Shown: positions 8,380 through 17,728, counted from the stretch's first letter. The stretch: 64,000 nucleotides of DNA from Bacillus solimangrovi (GCF_001742425.1 NZ_MJEH01000055.1:62001-126000), one strand, 5' to 3'. Notes: a model not told the origin generated them from the sequence alone. Made by a program: numbers and translations.

Positions 8380-9064
8380 AAGCTTGGAACGGAAAGTATT
8401 TTGTTATTTCTTGAAGAGCATTTTCAGCAATAACCTTCTTACCGTATTCTTCAATTCGATGAATCGTAACCCTTGATTCTTCACCATATTCAAGAACTTG
8501 GCTTAACAGATTATCTTGTTCCTCATCATTGTACCGTTCATCTTCAAAACCTGTATAAAGGTAGTAACGATTATCGTAATGATATAACTGTTGGAAGAGA
8601 CCCTCAGCATTGAAGTTGTAAGCCAATGCAATCACATCTTCAAAATCATTAAAAACAATCACAAAACGTAATTGCTCTTCTTCATTTACAAAACCTTCAT
8701 CTTCTTCTTCATCATTATCATCACGAAATTGTTGGTCAAGCATTGATTCAATTTGCTCATCAACCGGCACTTCAAGGTGTTTACCTTCTGAAATAGGAAG
8801 TTCTAGTTTCTGACCATCTTTCGATAATTGAGCGCGTGTAACGATTACCTCAAGTCCCTTCTCTAACGCCTGAACTTGAATCCATAATGGTCCTTCAACT
8901 GGAAATTCTTCCTCACTATGCACCTCGTCCATCATTTCCCAAAACAGTTCTTCACTACGTTCACGGTTATACCAAATTTCCTCTCGATCAAAGCCACGTT
9001 CCTCTATATCATGATACGTTACGTAGAACTTAACAGTATTTTCATTTATACGTTCGATTTCCAT
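8378..9064 (-). CDS. mecA: Adaptor protein MecA
   Basis: A 228-residue adaptor that presents ComK and other substrates to the ClpCP protease and helps ClpC assemble. The N-terminal substrate-binding domain (MEIERINENTVKFYVTYHDI) and the C-terminal ClpC-binding domain (IVFNDFEDVIALA, YLYTGF) are joined by an acidic linker near residues 118-128 (DDNDEEEDEG). Length matches B. subtilis MecA (218) with a slightly longer linker. A GGGAG site lies about 11 bases upstream. It belongs to the competence and proteolysis set of this window (coiA, spxH, spxA, comZ, med). Confidence 0.95.
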   Translation of the reverse strand: MEIERINENTVKFYVTYHDIEERGFDREEIWYNRERSEELFWEMMDEVHSEEEFPVEGPLWIQVQALEKGLEVIVTRAQLSKDGQKLELPISEGKHLEVPVDEQIESMLDQQFRDDNDEEEDEGFVNEEEQLRFVIVFNDFEDVIALAYNFNAEGLFQQLYHYDNRYYLYTGFEDERYNDEEQDNLLSQVLEYGEESRVTIHRIEEYGKKVIAENALQEITKYFPFQA

Positions 9065-9778
9065 CGACTTTCACTCTCCCTTCTTTCAGTTCATTGGCTT
9101 GAAGGGACAAATTCTTACCCCTTGAGTACGATACTCATATTCTATAATAAGTTATAGACGCTGTTCATATTTTCGGTAAAAATTGCCGTGGAATTTACGA
9201 GTTAGCTTGTGTTCTACACATATTTTTCACACACGCTTAGATGCCCACTGTTTCGATTCCTTGGTTACTTCGGTTCTTAATACATATAGAACCTTGTACT
9301 TCTATTTTATGATAAATCAAAACAGAATGGAAACAAAAAATCTTATACACATAAAAAATAGTCAAATGTCTATGTACTGCCTACTAACACACTACTTCCA
9401 TCAGTGAAACAACTTCTCGAATTACAGATTCATTATAAAAATTCAAATTACTTTTGCTTCATCTTACTATTATTAAAAGTGGATACTTTTCAAATTAATC
9501 ACTTGAATAACTTTTTTTGTTTACTCGTCTTACCCTTCATAAAATCTATGCAACAAACCTTGTATTATTGAAGAATATGTATAAGAAACATTCGTATTCA
9601 TCTTTTACTCACTTAATATGAAAGTATCGCCATTTATCCGTATCGTATTCAATCTTGTTTCTCATTAGTCGTGGGATATATTATCGTGATTTTCTCTTCT
9701 TATTTCGTACTCAATCTTAAAATGGTTCATATACTGGTTAATAAGTACAGACAAGCTTCATAGCAAAAGGTTTTTTAT
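9065..9778. other. Long AT-rich intergenic region between mecA and the TerC-family gene
   Basis: More than 700 bases between two divergently transcribed genes. A candidate promoter for the rightward gene is TTGTTT (9655) - 18 bp - TATTAT (9679). A short match to the dispersed repeat hairpin, TTCCATCAGTGAAAC, occurs near 9396-9410. I saw no believable small gene and no manganese-riboswitch consensus, although such riboswitches precede some TerC-family genes. Confidence 0.4.
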
Positions 9779-9795
9779 CAAGGAGGTTTCCATCT

Positions 9796-10458
9796 TTGGA
9801 TTTTGATCTAATTCTCCAAATCATAACGATCATTGGAATTGATATCATTCTCGGTGGTGATAATGCAATCGTAATTGCTCTCGCAAGTCGCAAGCTCCCA
9901 GAAGACAAACGACATAAAGCAATCGTGATCGGGACAGGTTTGGCTATTATTGTACGAATCTTACTTACAATTGTTGTAGTATTACTTCTTCAAATTCCTT
10001 ACTTACAACTCATCGGTGCTATCTTTCTTATTTGGATCGCGATTCAATTGCTTATCCATAATGAAGATGAAACTACTCACATAAAAGGTGGTAAGACGCT
10101 ATTTGAAGCGATTCGAACAATTGTACTAGCTGACCTTGTAATGGGCTTTGATAATGTTATTGCAATTGCAGGTGCAGCACATGGAGAAATTTGGCTTGTT
10201 ATTACAGGGTTACTTATCTCTGTACCTATTATTATTTGGGGAAGTAAAATAATCCTACATTGTATAGAACGATTCCCCACACTTGTATACGTTGGTGCTG
10301 GCATTCTTGCTTATACAGCTAGTAAAATGATTATACACGAAAAGCAACTTCATCCATATTTCGAAAGCAACCCCACTTTCGAAACTCTCATTCCATTCAT
10401 TCTTATTATTACTGTTCTTTCATTTGGAGGAATTGGAAATATTTTTGCAAAAGCTTAA
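9796..10458 (+). CDS. yjbE: TerC-family membrane protein YjbE (putative metal exporter)
   Basis: 220 residues with about seven transmembrane helices. The two family signatures are present: GGDNAIVIALASR near residue 20 and ADLVMGFDNVIAIAGA near residue 110, whose Asp-Asn pairs form the ion path. Bacillus TerC homologues have been tied to manganese efflux or metalation of secreted enzymes; the exact role of this one is not shown. The start is TTG with AAGGAGG 9 bases upstream. Position next to spxA matches yjbE of B. subtilis. Confidence 0.9.
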   Translation: MDFDLILQIITIIGIDIILGGDNAIVIALASRKLPEDKRHKAIVIGTGLAIIVRILLTIVVVLLLQIPYLQLIGAIFLIWIAIQLLIHNEDETTHIKGGKTLFEAIRTIVLADLVMGFDNVIAIAGAAHGEIWLVITGLLISVPIIIWGSKIILHCIERFPTLVYVGAGILAYTASKMIIHEKQLHPYFESNPTFETLIPFILIITVLSFGGIGNIFAKA

Positions 10459-10516
10459 AAGGAAACTTCAATAATATAATTATTTCACACTTGCAGAATA
10501 AAACTTAATCGTTGTA

Positions 10517-10552
10517 AAAAAAACTTCTACACAAAGATGTGTAGAAGTTTTT
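10517..10552. terminator. Bidirectional terminator between yjbE and spxA
   Basis: A 12-bp perfect stem (AAACTTCTACAC / GTGTAGAAGTTT) with a 6-base loop, flanked by A and T runs on both sides. Confidence 0.9.
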
Positions 10553-10560
10553 AATAACAA

Positions 10561-10956
10561 CTAGTTTACAAGACGCTGTGCTTCACGAAGTTGGAAAGTA
10601 CGAACCTTTCTAGGTAAGAAGCGGCGAATCTCATCTTCATTATAACCAACCTGTAAACGCTTCTCATCAATTATAATAGGTCGTCGTAGTAAACCAGGGT
10701 TTTCACTAATTAACTTAAATAGATCTTGAAGCGGCATCGTTTCTAAATTAACATTTAGTTCTTGAAAAATCTTAGAACGAGTTGATATAATCTCATCAGT
10801 TCCGTCCTCTGTCATTCGTAAAATTTCTTTCGCTTCATCGATCGTTAAATGCTCAGAGAAAATGTTTCTTTCTGTAAACGGAATTTCATGTTCTTCAAGC
10901 CATGCTCTCGCTTTTCGACAAGATGTGCAACTCGGTGATGAATATAACGTTACCAT
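10561..10956 (-). CDS. spxA: Global redox regulator Spx
   Basis: A 131-residue ArsC-fold protein that binds the alpha C-terminal domain of RNA polymerase and reprograms transcription under disulfide stress. The redox switch C10-x2-C13 ([10 protein letters not shown]), the RRPII segment and the C-terminal recognition region for ClpXP (LREAQRLVN) are all present. ATG 10956 gives exactly the 131 residues of B. subtilis Spx; GTG one codon earlier is possible. The protein is expected to be removed by SpxH with ClpXP, and spxH is 9.5 kb away. A 490-base leader separates it from yjbC. Confidence 0.97.
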   Translation of the reverse strand: MVTLYSSPSCTSCRKARAWLEEHEIPFTERNIFSEHLTIDEAKEILRMTEDGTDEIISTRSKIFQELNVNLETMPLQDLFKLISENPGLLRRPIIIDEKRLQVGYNEDEIRRFLPRKVRTFQLREAQRLVN

Positions 10957-11045
10957 CACACACTCACTCCTTCCAAAAGATCAATATACGATAATGTTCA
11001 ATAAAGAACACCTATTGTCATTACAATAAATCAAAGCTTTATGAC

Positions 11046-11060
11046 TGATGATAATTCTAA
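11046..11060. promoter_or_regulatory. PerR-box-like sequence upstream of spxA
   Basis: On the minus strand TTAGAATTATCATCA matches 11 of 14 informative positions of the PerR consensus TTATAATNATTATAA, about 90 bases before the spxA start. In B. subtilis PerR represses an spx promoter, so the place is sensible, but the match is only moderate. Confidence 0.35.
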
Positions 11061-11411
11061 TTGAACAAGCTTTAAATTATTACCCTTATTACTTTAAAAT
11101 TATTTTAAATTAAATGGATTTAAGGTACATTATACAGTAAACCCGACAAGAATGATATACATTTTTAAAATTTACATAAGTTGTACAAATCCTTAATTAT
11201 TAGGTTAATATTCTCTAATTACCTCATTCATTCAAAACTTAAACATGCACACCTCACTTTTTTCATTTCATTCATATATTTACGAATTCAATTGAGAAAT
11301 GGTTTCATAAAATGAGAAAAAACTTTAGATTATTGAATAAAAGAAGCTATTTTATTAGTAGTTAGAATTAGACACCCCTAATTGTTCTACTTAACCTCCT
11401 ATTTAAACATC
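11061..11411. other. AT-rich spxA leader region, otherwise unassigned
   Basis: About 350 very AT-rich bases between the yjbC hairpin and the PerR-like site. It probably contains spxA promoters, but no single -35/-10 pair stands out. No open frame with a ribosome binding site was seen. Confidence 0.3.
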
Positions 11412-11449
11412 ACAACCCTCTACTTTATTTATTCGAAGTAGAGGGTTGT
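11412..11449. terminator. Hairpin after yjbC
   Basis: A perfect 14-bp stem (ACAACCCTCTACTT with its complement) just beyond the yjbC stop. It lacks a good T tract on the minus strand, so it may terminate poorly and allow some read-through into spxA. Confidence 0.65.
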
Positions 11450-11452
11450 CCT

Positions 11453-12040
11453 TCATAGGTTATCTAATATATTTTCTGTATTATTTTTTTGTTCATACGT
11501 GAGGACTTCATCAACATCCTGATAAGAACGACCGTAGAATTCTTTATCTCGATAAGTATGAATGGATTCATATGTTTTTTTCATACCTTCGTAAATTTTG
11601 CGTTGAATAACCTCTTCCGCTTCATCACTTGGAGACCAATATAAAATCTCCATTTGATTCACTTCATTAGTTGCTAAAGACCTTCGGCGATAACCAATTG
11701 ATTGGGCATGTTCGAAACCTTCTCTTTTATAGAAACGCAATCTTTTTTCACTATCTGAATCTTCATAATCAACTGGTTCAACTTCTAATATAATTGGCTT
11801 TTGTTTCGCTTTAAGTTTATTTATTATTTTATGACCAAGACCTTGTCCACGAGCATCGCGTGATACGAATACATAGTCGACAAATAAAAAATCATCCGTT
11901 TCAACATACATGACGACATGATGAGGTCCCTCATCTTTATGATAAATATCTCCTTTTTCCTTTAACAAGGCTTCCATATGTTCCCGTGATTTCATTTCTT
12001 CTATTGGGAAGTACTGATTAAGCTTTTCATACCAATTCAT
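11453..12040 (-). CDS. yjbC: GNAT-family acetyltransferase YjbC
   Basis: A 195-residue protein whose first 130 residues form a GNAT domain. The acetyl-CoA loop reads RDARGQGLGHKI (Q/RxxGxG/A) near residues 80-90, followed by FYKREGFE. The C-terminal 60 residues are helical and charged and are conserved in YjbC relatives. AAGGAG lies 7 bases before the ATG. In B. subtilis yjbC and spxA form an operon; here a hairpin and 490 bases separate them. Substrate unknown. Confidence 0.88.
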   Translation of the reverse strand: MNWYEKLNQYFPIEEMKSREHMEALLKEKGDIYHKDEGPHHVVMYVETDDFLFVDYVFVSRDARGQGLGHKIINKLKAKQKPIILEVEPVDYEDSDSEKRLRFYKREGFEHAQSIGYRRRSLATNEVNQMEILYWSPSDEAEEVIQRKIYEGMKKTYESIHTYRDKEFYGRSYQDVDEVLTYEQKNNTENILDNL

Positions 12041-12330
12041 TGACCTACTCCTTATAAGGTTTTTAATTATCCTCTTACAATAAATAAAATTGTATTTGTA
12101 GCATAGTGTACAAATATAGATACAGTTATATAATGAGGTAATCTTTATATAAGCTCTAAATTAGTATGTCACTCAACATAAATCCCTATGAACTATCAAG
12201 TGGTGTTAATAATTTTTCTGAGATTAAAAAACATAGCATATATGACTTTTCAATTATAAAAATGTGGCTTAAATTAGTATGAATTATGTTACACTAAATT
12301 ATAGAAGAATTAGGAAGTGAGGCGCAAAAA

Positions 12331-12501
12331 ATGCTCTATCTACTTTTACCCTTAATAGGAGTTCTTTGGTTTTTGAACCTCACTACATTTATGAAGAACT
12401 TAAAGAATGGTGACGATACTCACAACCAGAACATACTTGGGGCGATAATAACGTTTATTTTTATTTTCGTTTCAATGGTTGGATACGTTAGCACACATTA
12501 A
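12331..12501 (+). CDS. Small two-helix membrane protein (56 aa), unknown function
   Basis: Starts at ATG 12331 with a GTGAGG site 9 bases upstream and ends at TAA. Two hydrophobic segments (residues 2-20 and 38-53) flank a short polar loop (KNLKNGDDTHNQN). I do not recognise the family. It lies in an interval that differs from B. subtilis, between yjbC and the glycoside hydrolase gene. Confidence 0.6.
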   Translation: MLYLLLPLIGVLWFLNLTTFMKNLKNGDDTHNQNILGAIITFIFIFVSMVGYVSTH

Positions 12502-12714
12502 TAATCGCTAATCCCTCTTTTCATTCTGCTACTCATCACATACAATATAGAAAAGAAAGTAGCTATTCGATTTTGCAATATTAATCCAATCAATCATATG
12601 CGTTCAATTTAGTAAACCCGACCATACTTCAACCTATACTTTATAGAACAAACGATGTTTGAATTATTGTTAACAAATTATAAAGCGTTTTCATTAAATG
12701 AAGGGGTGAAACAA

Positions 12715-12900
12715 ATGGGGGCAATGCTCTTAGACTTTACATTACTAGCTTTATTTATTGTAGGCATTACAGCTACTGTTGGTGTTATTTCAAGTGCGAT
12801 TGGAATAAAAGTATTCGGACGAGGTAAAGAAAACAAACATGTCAATCAATCAAACAAAACACAAGTAGGTTGGAAAGCTGTCGGAGGCACAAAAAAATAA
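12715..12900 (+). CDS. Small single-helix membrane protein (61 aa), unknown function
   Basis: I chose ATG 12715 because GAAGGGGTG lies 7 bases before it; a longer frame begins at 12655 without such a site. One long hydrophobic helix (about residues 5-30, ending in AIGIKVFGRG) is followed by a polar basic tail with a TQVGWKAVGG segment. Not recognised. It ends at a strong bidirectional terminator. Confidence 0.6.
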   Translation: MGAMLLDFTLLALFIVGITATVGVISSAIGIKVFGRGKENKHVNQSNKTQVGWKAVGGTKK

Positions 12901-12940
12901 TGTAAAATTTTCACATAATTAAATTCTTGTTCTTCTATGT

Positions 12941-12986
12941 AAAAAAGTAGGAGTAGCAACCTATAAAGGTGCTCTCCTACTTTTTT
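12941..12986. terminator. Bidirectional terminator
   Basis: AAAAAAGTAGGAG pairs with CTCCTACTTTTTT, and the loop adds an inner AGC/GCT and ACCT/AGGT stem. It serves the 61-aa gene and the converging glycoside hydrolase gene. Confidence 0.9.
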
Positions 12987-12987
12987 G

Positions 12988-14259
12988 TTATGGCGTATAA
13001 TCTACATTTTTTGTATAGTTGTTCGCTGCATTCCAAAGCAAGTATTCGTTAATTCCTTGTTCATTTAATGCACGAATTTGTGCTTCAACTTCTTCCTTAC
13101 CATAAGTTCGATAATTTCCTGAACCTAGATATGAAGCGGTAAAATCTTGAATCCATGGTCTAGAGGTTGGAGGGTTCTCTAATTCAGCTAACTTTTGTTT
13201 TTCAACCTTTGCATATTCTGTTACAAGACGGTATGGTTCTAGATCAGGCTTAGCAATGCCAAAATATGCAGTCCAGTGACTAGGATATATCATCGAAGAA
13301 ATAACGTCTACATGTTGTGATATCTTCGTGAAGTTTTGACCAATTCCTGGTGCTTCAGGCAATGTTGCTGTATAACCAAAAATATCAACAGCTACATCCA
13401 CATCATAATACTCAAGCTGTTCTTTCGCATATGCAACAAAATCTGTAACAGCTTTAACACGCTTTTGAACATTGTCCATTTCGATATTTTCATACTCACC
13501 CATACCATATTCAAGCGTATCATCACGATGCTCAAATCCTTCTGGGAAACGGACGTAATCAAACTGAATTTCTTTAAAACCTAATTTAGCAGCTTCAATC
13601 GCTATTTGAACGTTATGATCCCATACTTCTTTTAAGAATGGATTCACAAACGACTCTCCACGGCGATTCGTCCAAACTTGACCATCTTGTTTAAATGAAA
13701 GTTCAGGGCGCTCTTTTGGCCAAACTGAATCTTTGAAAACAACAATTCGAGCAATTGGATAAATTTCTTTTTCCTCTAAATACTCAAGTAATTTTCTCGG
13801 TTCACGAATATATGGCTTCCCATACTTATAAAATGGTGAATCTTCATCAGGAATGTATGTAAGGTTTCCCCAATCATCTTTAATATCGATTACCATTGCA
13901 TTTAAATCAGTTTGTTCTGTTCTTTCGACAATTTCACCAAATTTCCTACCTGGTGTCGTTAAAGAATCCCGTTCACCATTTACATAATCAATGTAGGTTT
14001 GATAACCACCAGCAGTGTGTCCTGTTAAATACACACCCCGTACAGCGTCTGGATAGTTGAAGCTTAGACCAGAATCATAGCTGAATCGCTTCATTTGCTT
14101 TGGAAGCTCCAAAGTAGCAAGCTTTACTTGTTTCTTCCCATGCAATGTGACTGTCATAGACTCACCTTCAGCATAACTGATAGATGGCATACCTCCTAAT
14201 AGAAGCACACTTACAAACATCCACATTAAGATGGTTTTCATTGCACGATGTTTCCCCAT
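12988..14259 (-). CDS. Secreted putative glycoside hydrolase (DUF4015-type TIM barrel)
   Basis: About 423 residues with an N-terminal signal peptide: basic MGKHRAMK, a hydrophobic stretch of about 15, then a SYA cleavage region. The mature part resembles the DUF4015 family of GH13-like barrels: RGVYLTGHTAGG, an early Asp motif (AMVIDIKDDWG), KEIQFDYVRFPEG with the likely catalytic Asp, and VDVISSMIYPSHW. Substrate is unknown; such proteins are thought to act on cell-surface polysaccharide. The start is uncertain: upstream ATGs reach 14280 and a further one lies at 14241. It occurs where B. subtilis has yjbB. Confidence 0.8.
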   Translation of the reverse strand: MGKHRAMKTILMWMFVSVLLLGGMPSISYAEGESMTVTLHGKKQVKLATLELPKQMKRFSYDSGLSFNYPDAVRGVYLTGHTAGGYQTYIDYVNGERDSLTTPGRKFGEIVERTEQTDLNAMVIDIKDDWGNLTYIPDEDSPFYKYGKPYIREPRKLLEYLEEKEIYPIARIVVFKDSVWPKERPELSFKQDGQVWTNRRGESFVNPFLKEVWDHNVQIAIEAAKLGFKEIQFDYVRFPEGFEHRDDTLEYGMGEYENIEMDNVQKRVKAVTDFVAYAKEQLEYYDVDVAVDIFGYTATLPEAPGIGQNFTKISQHVDVISSMIYPSHWTAYFGIAKPDLEPYRLVTEYAKVEKQKLAELENPPTSRPWIQDFTASYLGSGNYRTYGKEEVEAQIRALNEQGINEYLLWNAANNYTKNVDYTP

Positions 14260-14280
14260 GTTTCGCCAATCTCCCATCAT

Positions 14281-14740
14281 AATTAATTTCTTCTTTCATT
14301 ATAAAACATTTTTCGACGGAAAAAAGGATAAATTGATAATTACTCCATTCATCGTAACGATTGTAGTCATAATATGTGTCATTAGTTCTATTACTCTTTT
14401 AATACACTATTCAATAGTCTTCTTTTACATACACACATTTGTTAAAACTTCAGGAAGGTCCCTTTTTACACGATGCCGAATACTACAAATAGTGTTTGCA
14501 AAATTTTAAGAAGCACTCTTATTTTTTACTTTTGAAATCAGGAATTCTTATTATAAAGTTGCATATATTTACATATGTTGTTACGTAAATAGACCTTACT
14601 ATACTTGATTAGTATTAGTACCAATTTCAAGTTAAGATGACGAGAAGGTTAATCTTTCACTATTTTGAGAAAATAACTAAATTTATTGCTATAAGGACGA
14701 TTGTAATGATGACATAAAATTGACATCTACACGTCAACAT
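14281..14740. other. Gene-free interval between the glycoside hydrolase gene and the opp operon
   Basis: About 460 AT-rich bases. A small dyad TTGAC...GTCAA lies near 14719-14737. The promoter for the leftward secreted protein should lie at its left end. No gene is supported. Confidence 0.35.
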
Positions 14741-14779
14741 AAAAAAACCTATAGGTAGACAATTCGTCTACTCTATAGG
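14741..14779 (-). terminator. Terminator of the opp operon
   Basis: CCTATAGGTAGAC pairs with GTCTACTCTATAGG with one bulged T, over a 5-base loop; seven Ts follow on the minus strand. It lies about 25 bases after the oppF stop. Confidence 0.88.
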
Positions 14780-14804
14780 GAGCATTTTTTATGATGATTA
14801 ACTT

Positions 14805-15749
14805 TTAGTTTTTCACTTGTTTCTTATATTCTTCAAACTCAGCTTTCGTACAAGATACCCAATGTCCTGGGCTTACTTCACGAAATTCTGGTTCTTCACC
14901 ATTCATTAATTTCTTATGTTCTTCTAGATCATATACTTCACGAATACGATTACGTTCGTAATCTGGATCTGGAAGTGGAATCGCAGATAATAATGATTTC
15001 GTATAAGGATGCAATGGATTTTTGTATAATTGTTCACTGGTTGTAAGTTCAACTAACTTCCCGAAATACATTACGCCAATACGGTCACTAATGTATTTAA
15101 CCATCGATAAATCATGGGCAATGAACAAATACGTTAATCCTTTATCTTCTTGTAACTTCTGCATTAAGTTAACAACTTGAGCTTGAATCGAAACGTCAAG
15201 TGCAGAAATCGGTTCATCAGCAATAATGAATTCTGGATCTACAGCAAGTGCACGTGCAATTCCGATACGCTGACGTTGACCACCAGAGAATTCGTGTGGA
15301 TAACGATTCGCATGCTCACGGTTAAGACCAACAGTTTCTAGCAGTTCGTATACTCTCTTCATACGCTCTGACTTCGAACTCGCAAGACCGTGAATGTCAA
15401 TTCCCTCTGCAATAATATCAGCTACCGTCATTCTAGGGTTTAAAGAAGCATACGGATCTTGGAAGATCATTTGCATTTTACGATTGAATTTCTTTAATTC
15501 TGCCTTAGATTTCTTACCATGTACATCTTCACCATCAAAGATTACTTGGCCATCTGTTGCATTATATAGTCGAATAATTGTTCGACCTGTTGTTGATTTA
15601 CCACAACCAGACTCTCCAACTAGACCTAACGTTTCACCACGGTAAATGTCAAATGAAATTCCATCAACAGCTTTTACAATTCCATCACCTTTTCCGAAGT
15701 GTTGTTTCAGGTTTTTAATTTCGAGCAATACCTCTTGTTTTTGCGCCAT
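14805..15749 (-). CDS. oppF: Oligopeptide ABC transporter ATP-binding protein OppF
   Basis: A 314-residue cytoplasmic ATPase that powers peptide uptake with OppD. Walker A (GESGCGKST), the signature FSGGQRQRIGIARAL, Walker B (FIIADEPISALD) and the C-terminal oligopeptide ABC extension (NPLHPYTKSLLSAIPLPDP) are present. The ATG overlaps the oppD stop as TAATG, so translation is coupled. It is the last gene of oppABCDF. In Bacillus Opp also imports Phr signalling peptides. Confidence 0.96.
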   Translation of the reverse strand: MAQKQEVLLEIKNLKQHFGKGDGIVKAVDGISFDIYRGETLGLVGESGCGKSTTGRTIIRLYNATDGQVIFDGEDVHGKKSKAELKKFNRKMQMIFQDPYASLNPRMTVADIIAEGIDIHGLASSKSERMKRVYELLETVGLNREHANRYPHEFSGGQRQRIGIARALAVDPEFIIADEPISALDVSIQAQVVNLMQKLQEDKGLTYLFIAHDLSMVKYISDRIGVMYFGKLVELTTSEQLYKNPLHPYTKSLLSAIPLPDPDYERNRIREVYDLEEHKKLMNGEEPEFREVSPGHWVSCTKAEFEEYKKQVKN

Positions 15750-16792
15750 TATCGTTCACCAGCCTTCGTTTTGTATTGTTTCATACGACGCTTTACAATT
15801 TCAGGTGGCTCGACTTTCGGTGCATTCTCATGAAGTAACCATGTTGCTGCATAATGCGTATCACTAATTTTGAACATTGGTGGTTGTTGTTCAAAATCAA
15901 TCTTCATTGCATACGGATTACGAGCAGCAAACGCATCACCTTTTGGTGGGTTCGTTAAATCTGGTGGTGAACCAGGAATCGCTTGAAGCATCCCTTGATC
16001 AGTATCTAAGTCTGGCATTGAAGCCAATAGTCCCCACGTATACGGATGTTGTGGATTATAGAACACATCATCTACTGTTCCCGTTTCAACAACTTTTCCA
16101 CCATACATAACAGCTACACGATCTGCTACGTTTGCTACAACACCTAGATCATGTGTAATAAAGATAATCGAAGTTCCCGTCTTCTTCTGAATATCTTTCA
16201 GCAACTCAAGAATTTGTGCTTGAATCGTAACATCCAACGCCGTTGTTGGTTCATCAGCGATTAATAATTTCGGATCAGATGCAAGTGCAACTGCAATCAT
16301 CGCCCGTTGTCTCATTCCACCAGAAAACTCGTGTGGATATTGATTAATACGTTTTTCTGGGCGAGGAATTCCAACAAGTTCTAATAATTCAATTGCACGG
16401 TTATGTGCATCTGCTTTAGAAACATTATTGTGTTTCAACATACTTTCAGTAATTTGGCGACCAATTTTCATCGTTGGATTTAACGATGTCATCGCATCTT
16501 GGAAAATAACACTAATATCTTTCCCACGGACTTTTTCCATTTCACGATCTGTTTTCTTAACGAGGTCTTCACCTTGAAAAAGAATTTGTCCTTCTTTAAT
16601 TTCACCTGGAGGCATTGGGATCAAGCGCATGATCGACTGTGTCGTTACACTCTTACCTGATCCTGATTCACCCACGATTGCTAACGTTTCCCCTTTATTT
16701 ACATGAAAGTTCACGCCACGAACAGCTTGCACTTCGCCAGCAAATGTATGGAATGATACTTTCAGATCTTTTACTTCAATTATTTTCTCCAT
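15749..16792 (-). CDS. oppD: Oligopeptide ABC transporter ATP-binding protein OppD
   Basis: 347 residues. Walker A GESGSGKSVT, signature FSGGMRQRAMIAVAL, Walker B LLIADEPTTALD, and the C-terminal region with NPQHPYTWGLLASMP. It forms the ATPase pair with OppF. AAGGAG lies 8 bases before the ATG and 14 bases separate it from the oppC stop. The C-terminus (HYAATWLLHENAPKV) is typical for Bacillus OppD. Confidence 0.96.
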   Translation of the reverse strand: MEKIIEVKDLKVSFHTFAGEVQAVRGVNFHVNKGETLAIVGESGSGKSVTTQSIMRLIPMPPGEIKEGQILFQGEDLVKKTDREMEKVRGKDISVIFQDAMTSLNPTMKIGRQITESMLKHNNVSKADAHNRAIELLELVGIPRPEKRINQYPHEFSGGMRQRAMIAVALASDPKLLIADEPTTALDVTIQAQILELLKDIQKKTGTSIIFITHDLGVVANVADRVAVMYGGKVVETGTVDDVFYNPQHPYTWGLLASMPDLDTDQGMLQAIPGSPPDLTNPPKGDAFAARNPYAMKIDFEQQPPMFKISDTHYAATWLLHENAPKVEPPEIVKRRMKQYKTKAGER

Positions 16793-16806
16793 TCATTACA
16801 CTCCTT

Positions 16807-17724
16807 CTACTTACGTAGGCGCGGATCAAGCGCGTCACGCAAACCGTCACCAATTACGTTAAATGCGAAGATCGTTAAGCAAATAAATGTTGCTGGGAAG
16901 AACAAACGCCAAGGATAATACTGAAGTGCTGGTACACCGTCACTTGCCATCGTTCCCCAACTTGCTAATGGTGCTGGTATACCGAGTCCTAAATAACTTA
17001 AAAATGCTTCTGTAAAAATCGCACCTGGTATTGTTAATGTCATTGTAATTAAAATAGGTCCCATCGTGTTTGGGATTAAATGTTTTCTCATAACACGGCT
17101 CGTATTTGCACCTAAAGTTTGTGAAGCCATTACATATTCTTGATGTTTCAGTTGTAACACTTGTCCACGAATGATACGAGCCATATTAATCCAACCTGTA
17201 ATCGTCATCGCAACAATCATCGTAGCGAGACCTGGTTCGAATACGACCATGAGTAGGATAACTAGTAGTAAATACGGTACAGCCCATAAAATATCGGCAA
17301 TACGCATCATAATTTCATCTGTACGCCCACCTATGAAACCACTCAAACCACCCCAGATAACCCCGATTACTAAGTCAATCGCTGCTGCTGCAAGACCGAT
17401 AAATAACGAAATTCGTGCACCTTCCCATAAACGGGTAAAGACGTCACGCCCAAGATCATCAGTCCCGAACCAATGTTCAGCAGAAGGCGGTTGATCGGCA
17501 TTAATTAAGTCATTTGTTGCGTAATCATATGGTGTAAGATACGGTCCAATTATCGCCATAACTCCAATTAAAAATATTAATACGACACCTGTCATCGCTA
17601 ATTTATTTTGTTTAAACCGCATCCATACATCTTTCCAAAACGATATACTTGGACGCGAGATTTTTTCCGATTCTGATGTGTTAACTCCAACTTTTTCAAA
17701 CATTTCTTTTGAAATTTGTTCCAT
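16807..17724 (-). CDS. oppC: Oligopeptide ABC transporter permease OppC
   Basis: 305 residues with six transmembrane helices and the inner-membrane coupling motif ASQTLGANTSRVMRKHLIPN. The N-terminal OppC_N domain (FWKDVWMRFKQNKLAMTGV) precedes the BPD permease domain. ATG 17724 is preferred over GTG 17727 because GGAG is 7 bases upstream. Only four bases separate it from the oppB stop. Confidence 0.95.
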   Translation of the reverse strand: MEQISKEMFEKVGVNTSESEKISRPSISFWKDVWMRFKQNKLAMTGVVLIFLIGVMAIIGPYLTPYDYATNDLINADQPPSAEHWFGTDDLGRDVFTRLWEGARISLFIGLAAAAIDLVIGVIWGGLSGFIGGRTDEIMMRIADILWAVPYLLLVILLMVVFEPGLATMIVAMTITGWINMARIIRGQVLQLKHQEYVMASQTLGANTSRVMRKHLIPNTMGPILITMTLTIPGAIFTEAFLSYLGLGIPAPLASWGTMASDGVPALQYYPWRLFFPATFICLTIFAFNVIGDGLRDALDPRLRK

Positions 17725-17728
17725 CACG

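Noticed and set aside
9183-9407. A 74-residue frame in the mecA-yjbE gap.
   Set aside because: No ribosome binding site and composition like random AT-rich sequence.
14231-14509. A 92-residue hydrophobic frame starting opposite the glycoside hydrolase gene.
   Set aside because: It begins inside a signal peptide gene on the other strand and has no ribosome binding site; hydrophobicity follows from T-rich codons.
14719-14737. TTGAC...GTCAA dyad after the opp terminator considered as a regulator site.
   Set aside because: Short and imperfect, no match to a known operator and far from any start codon.
17171-17494. A 107-residue open frame antisense to oppC.
   Set aside because: Low-complexity Ile/Thr composition of a shadow frame opposite transmembrane helices.
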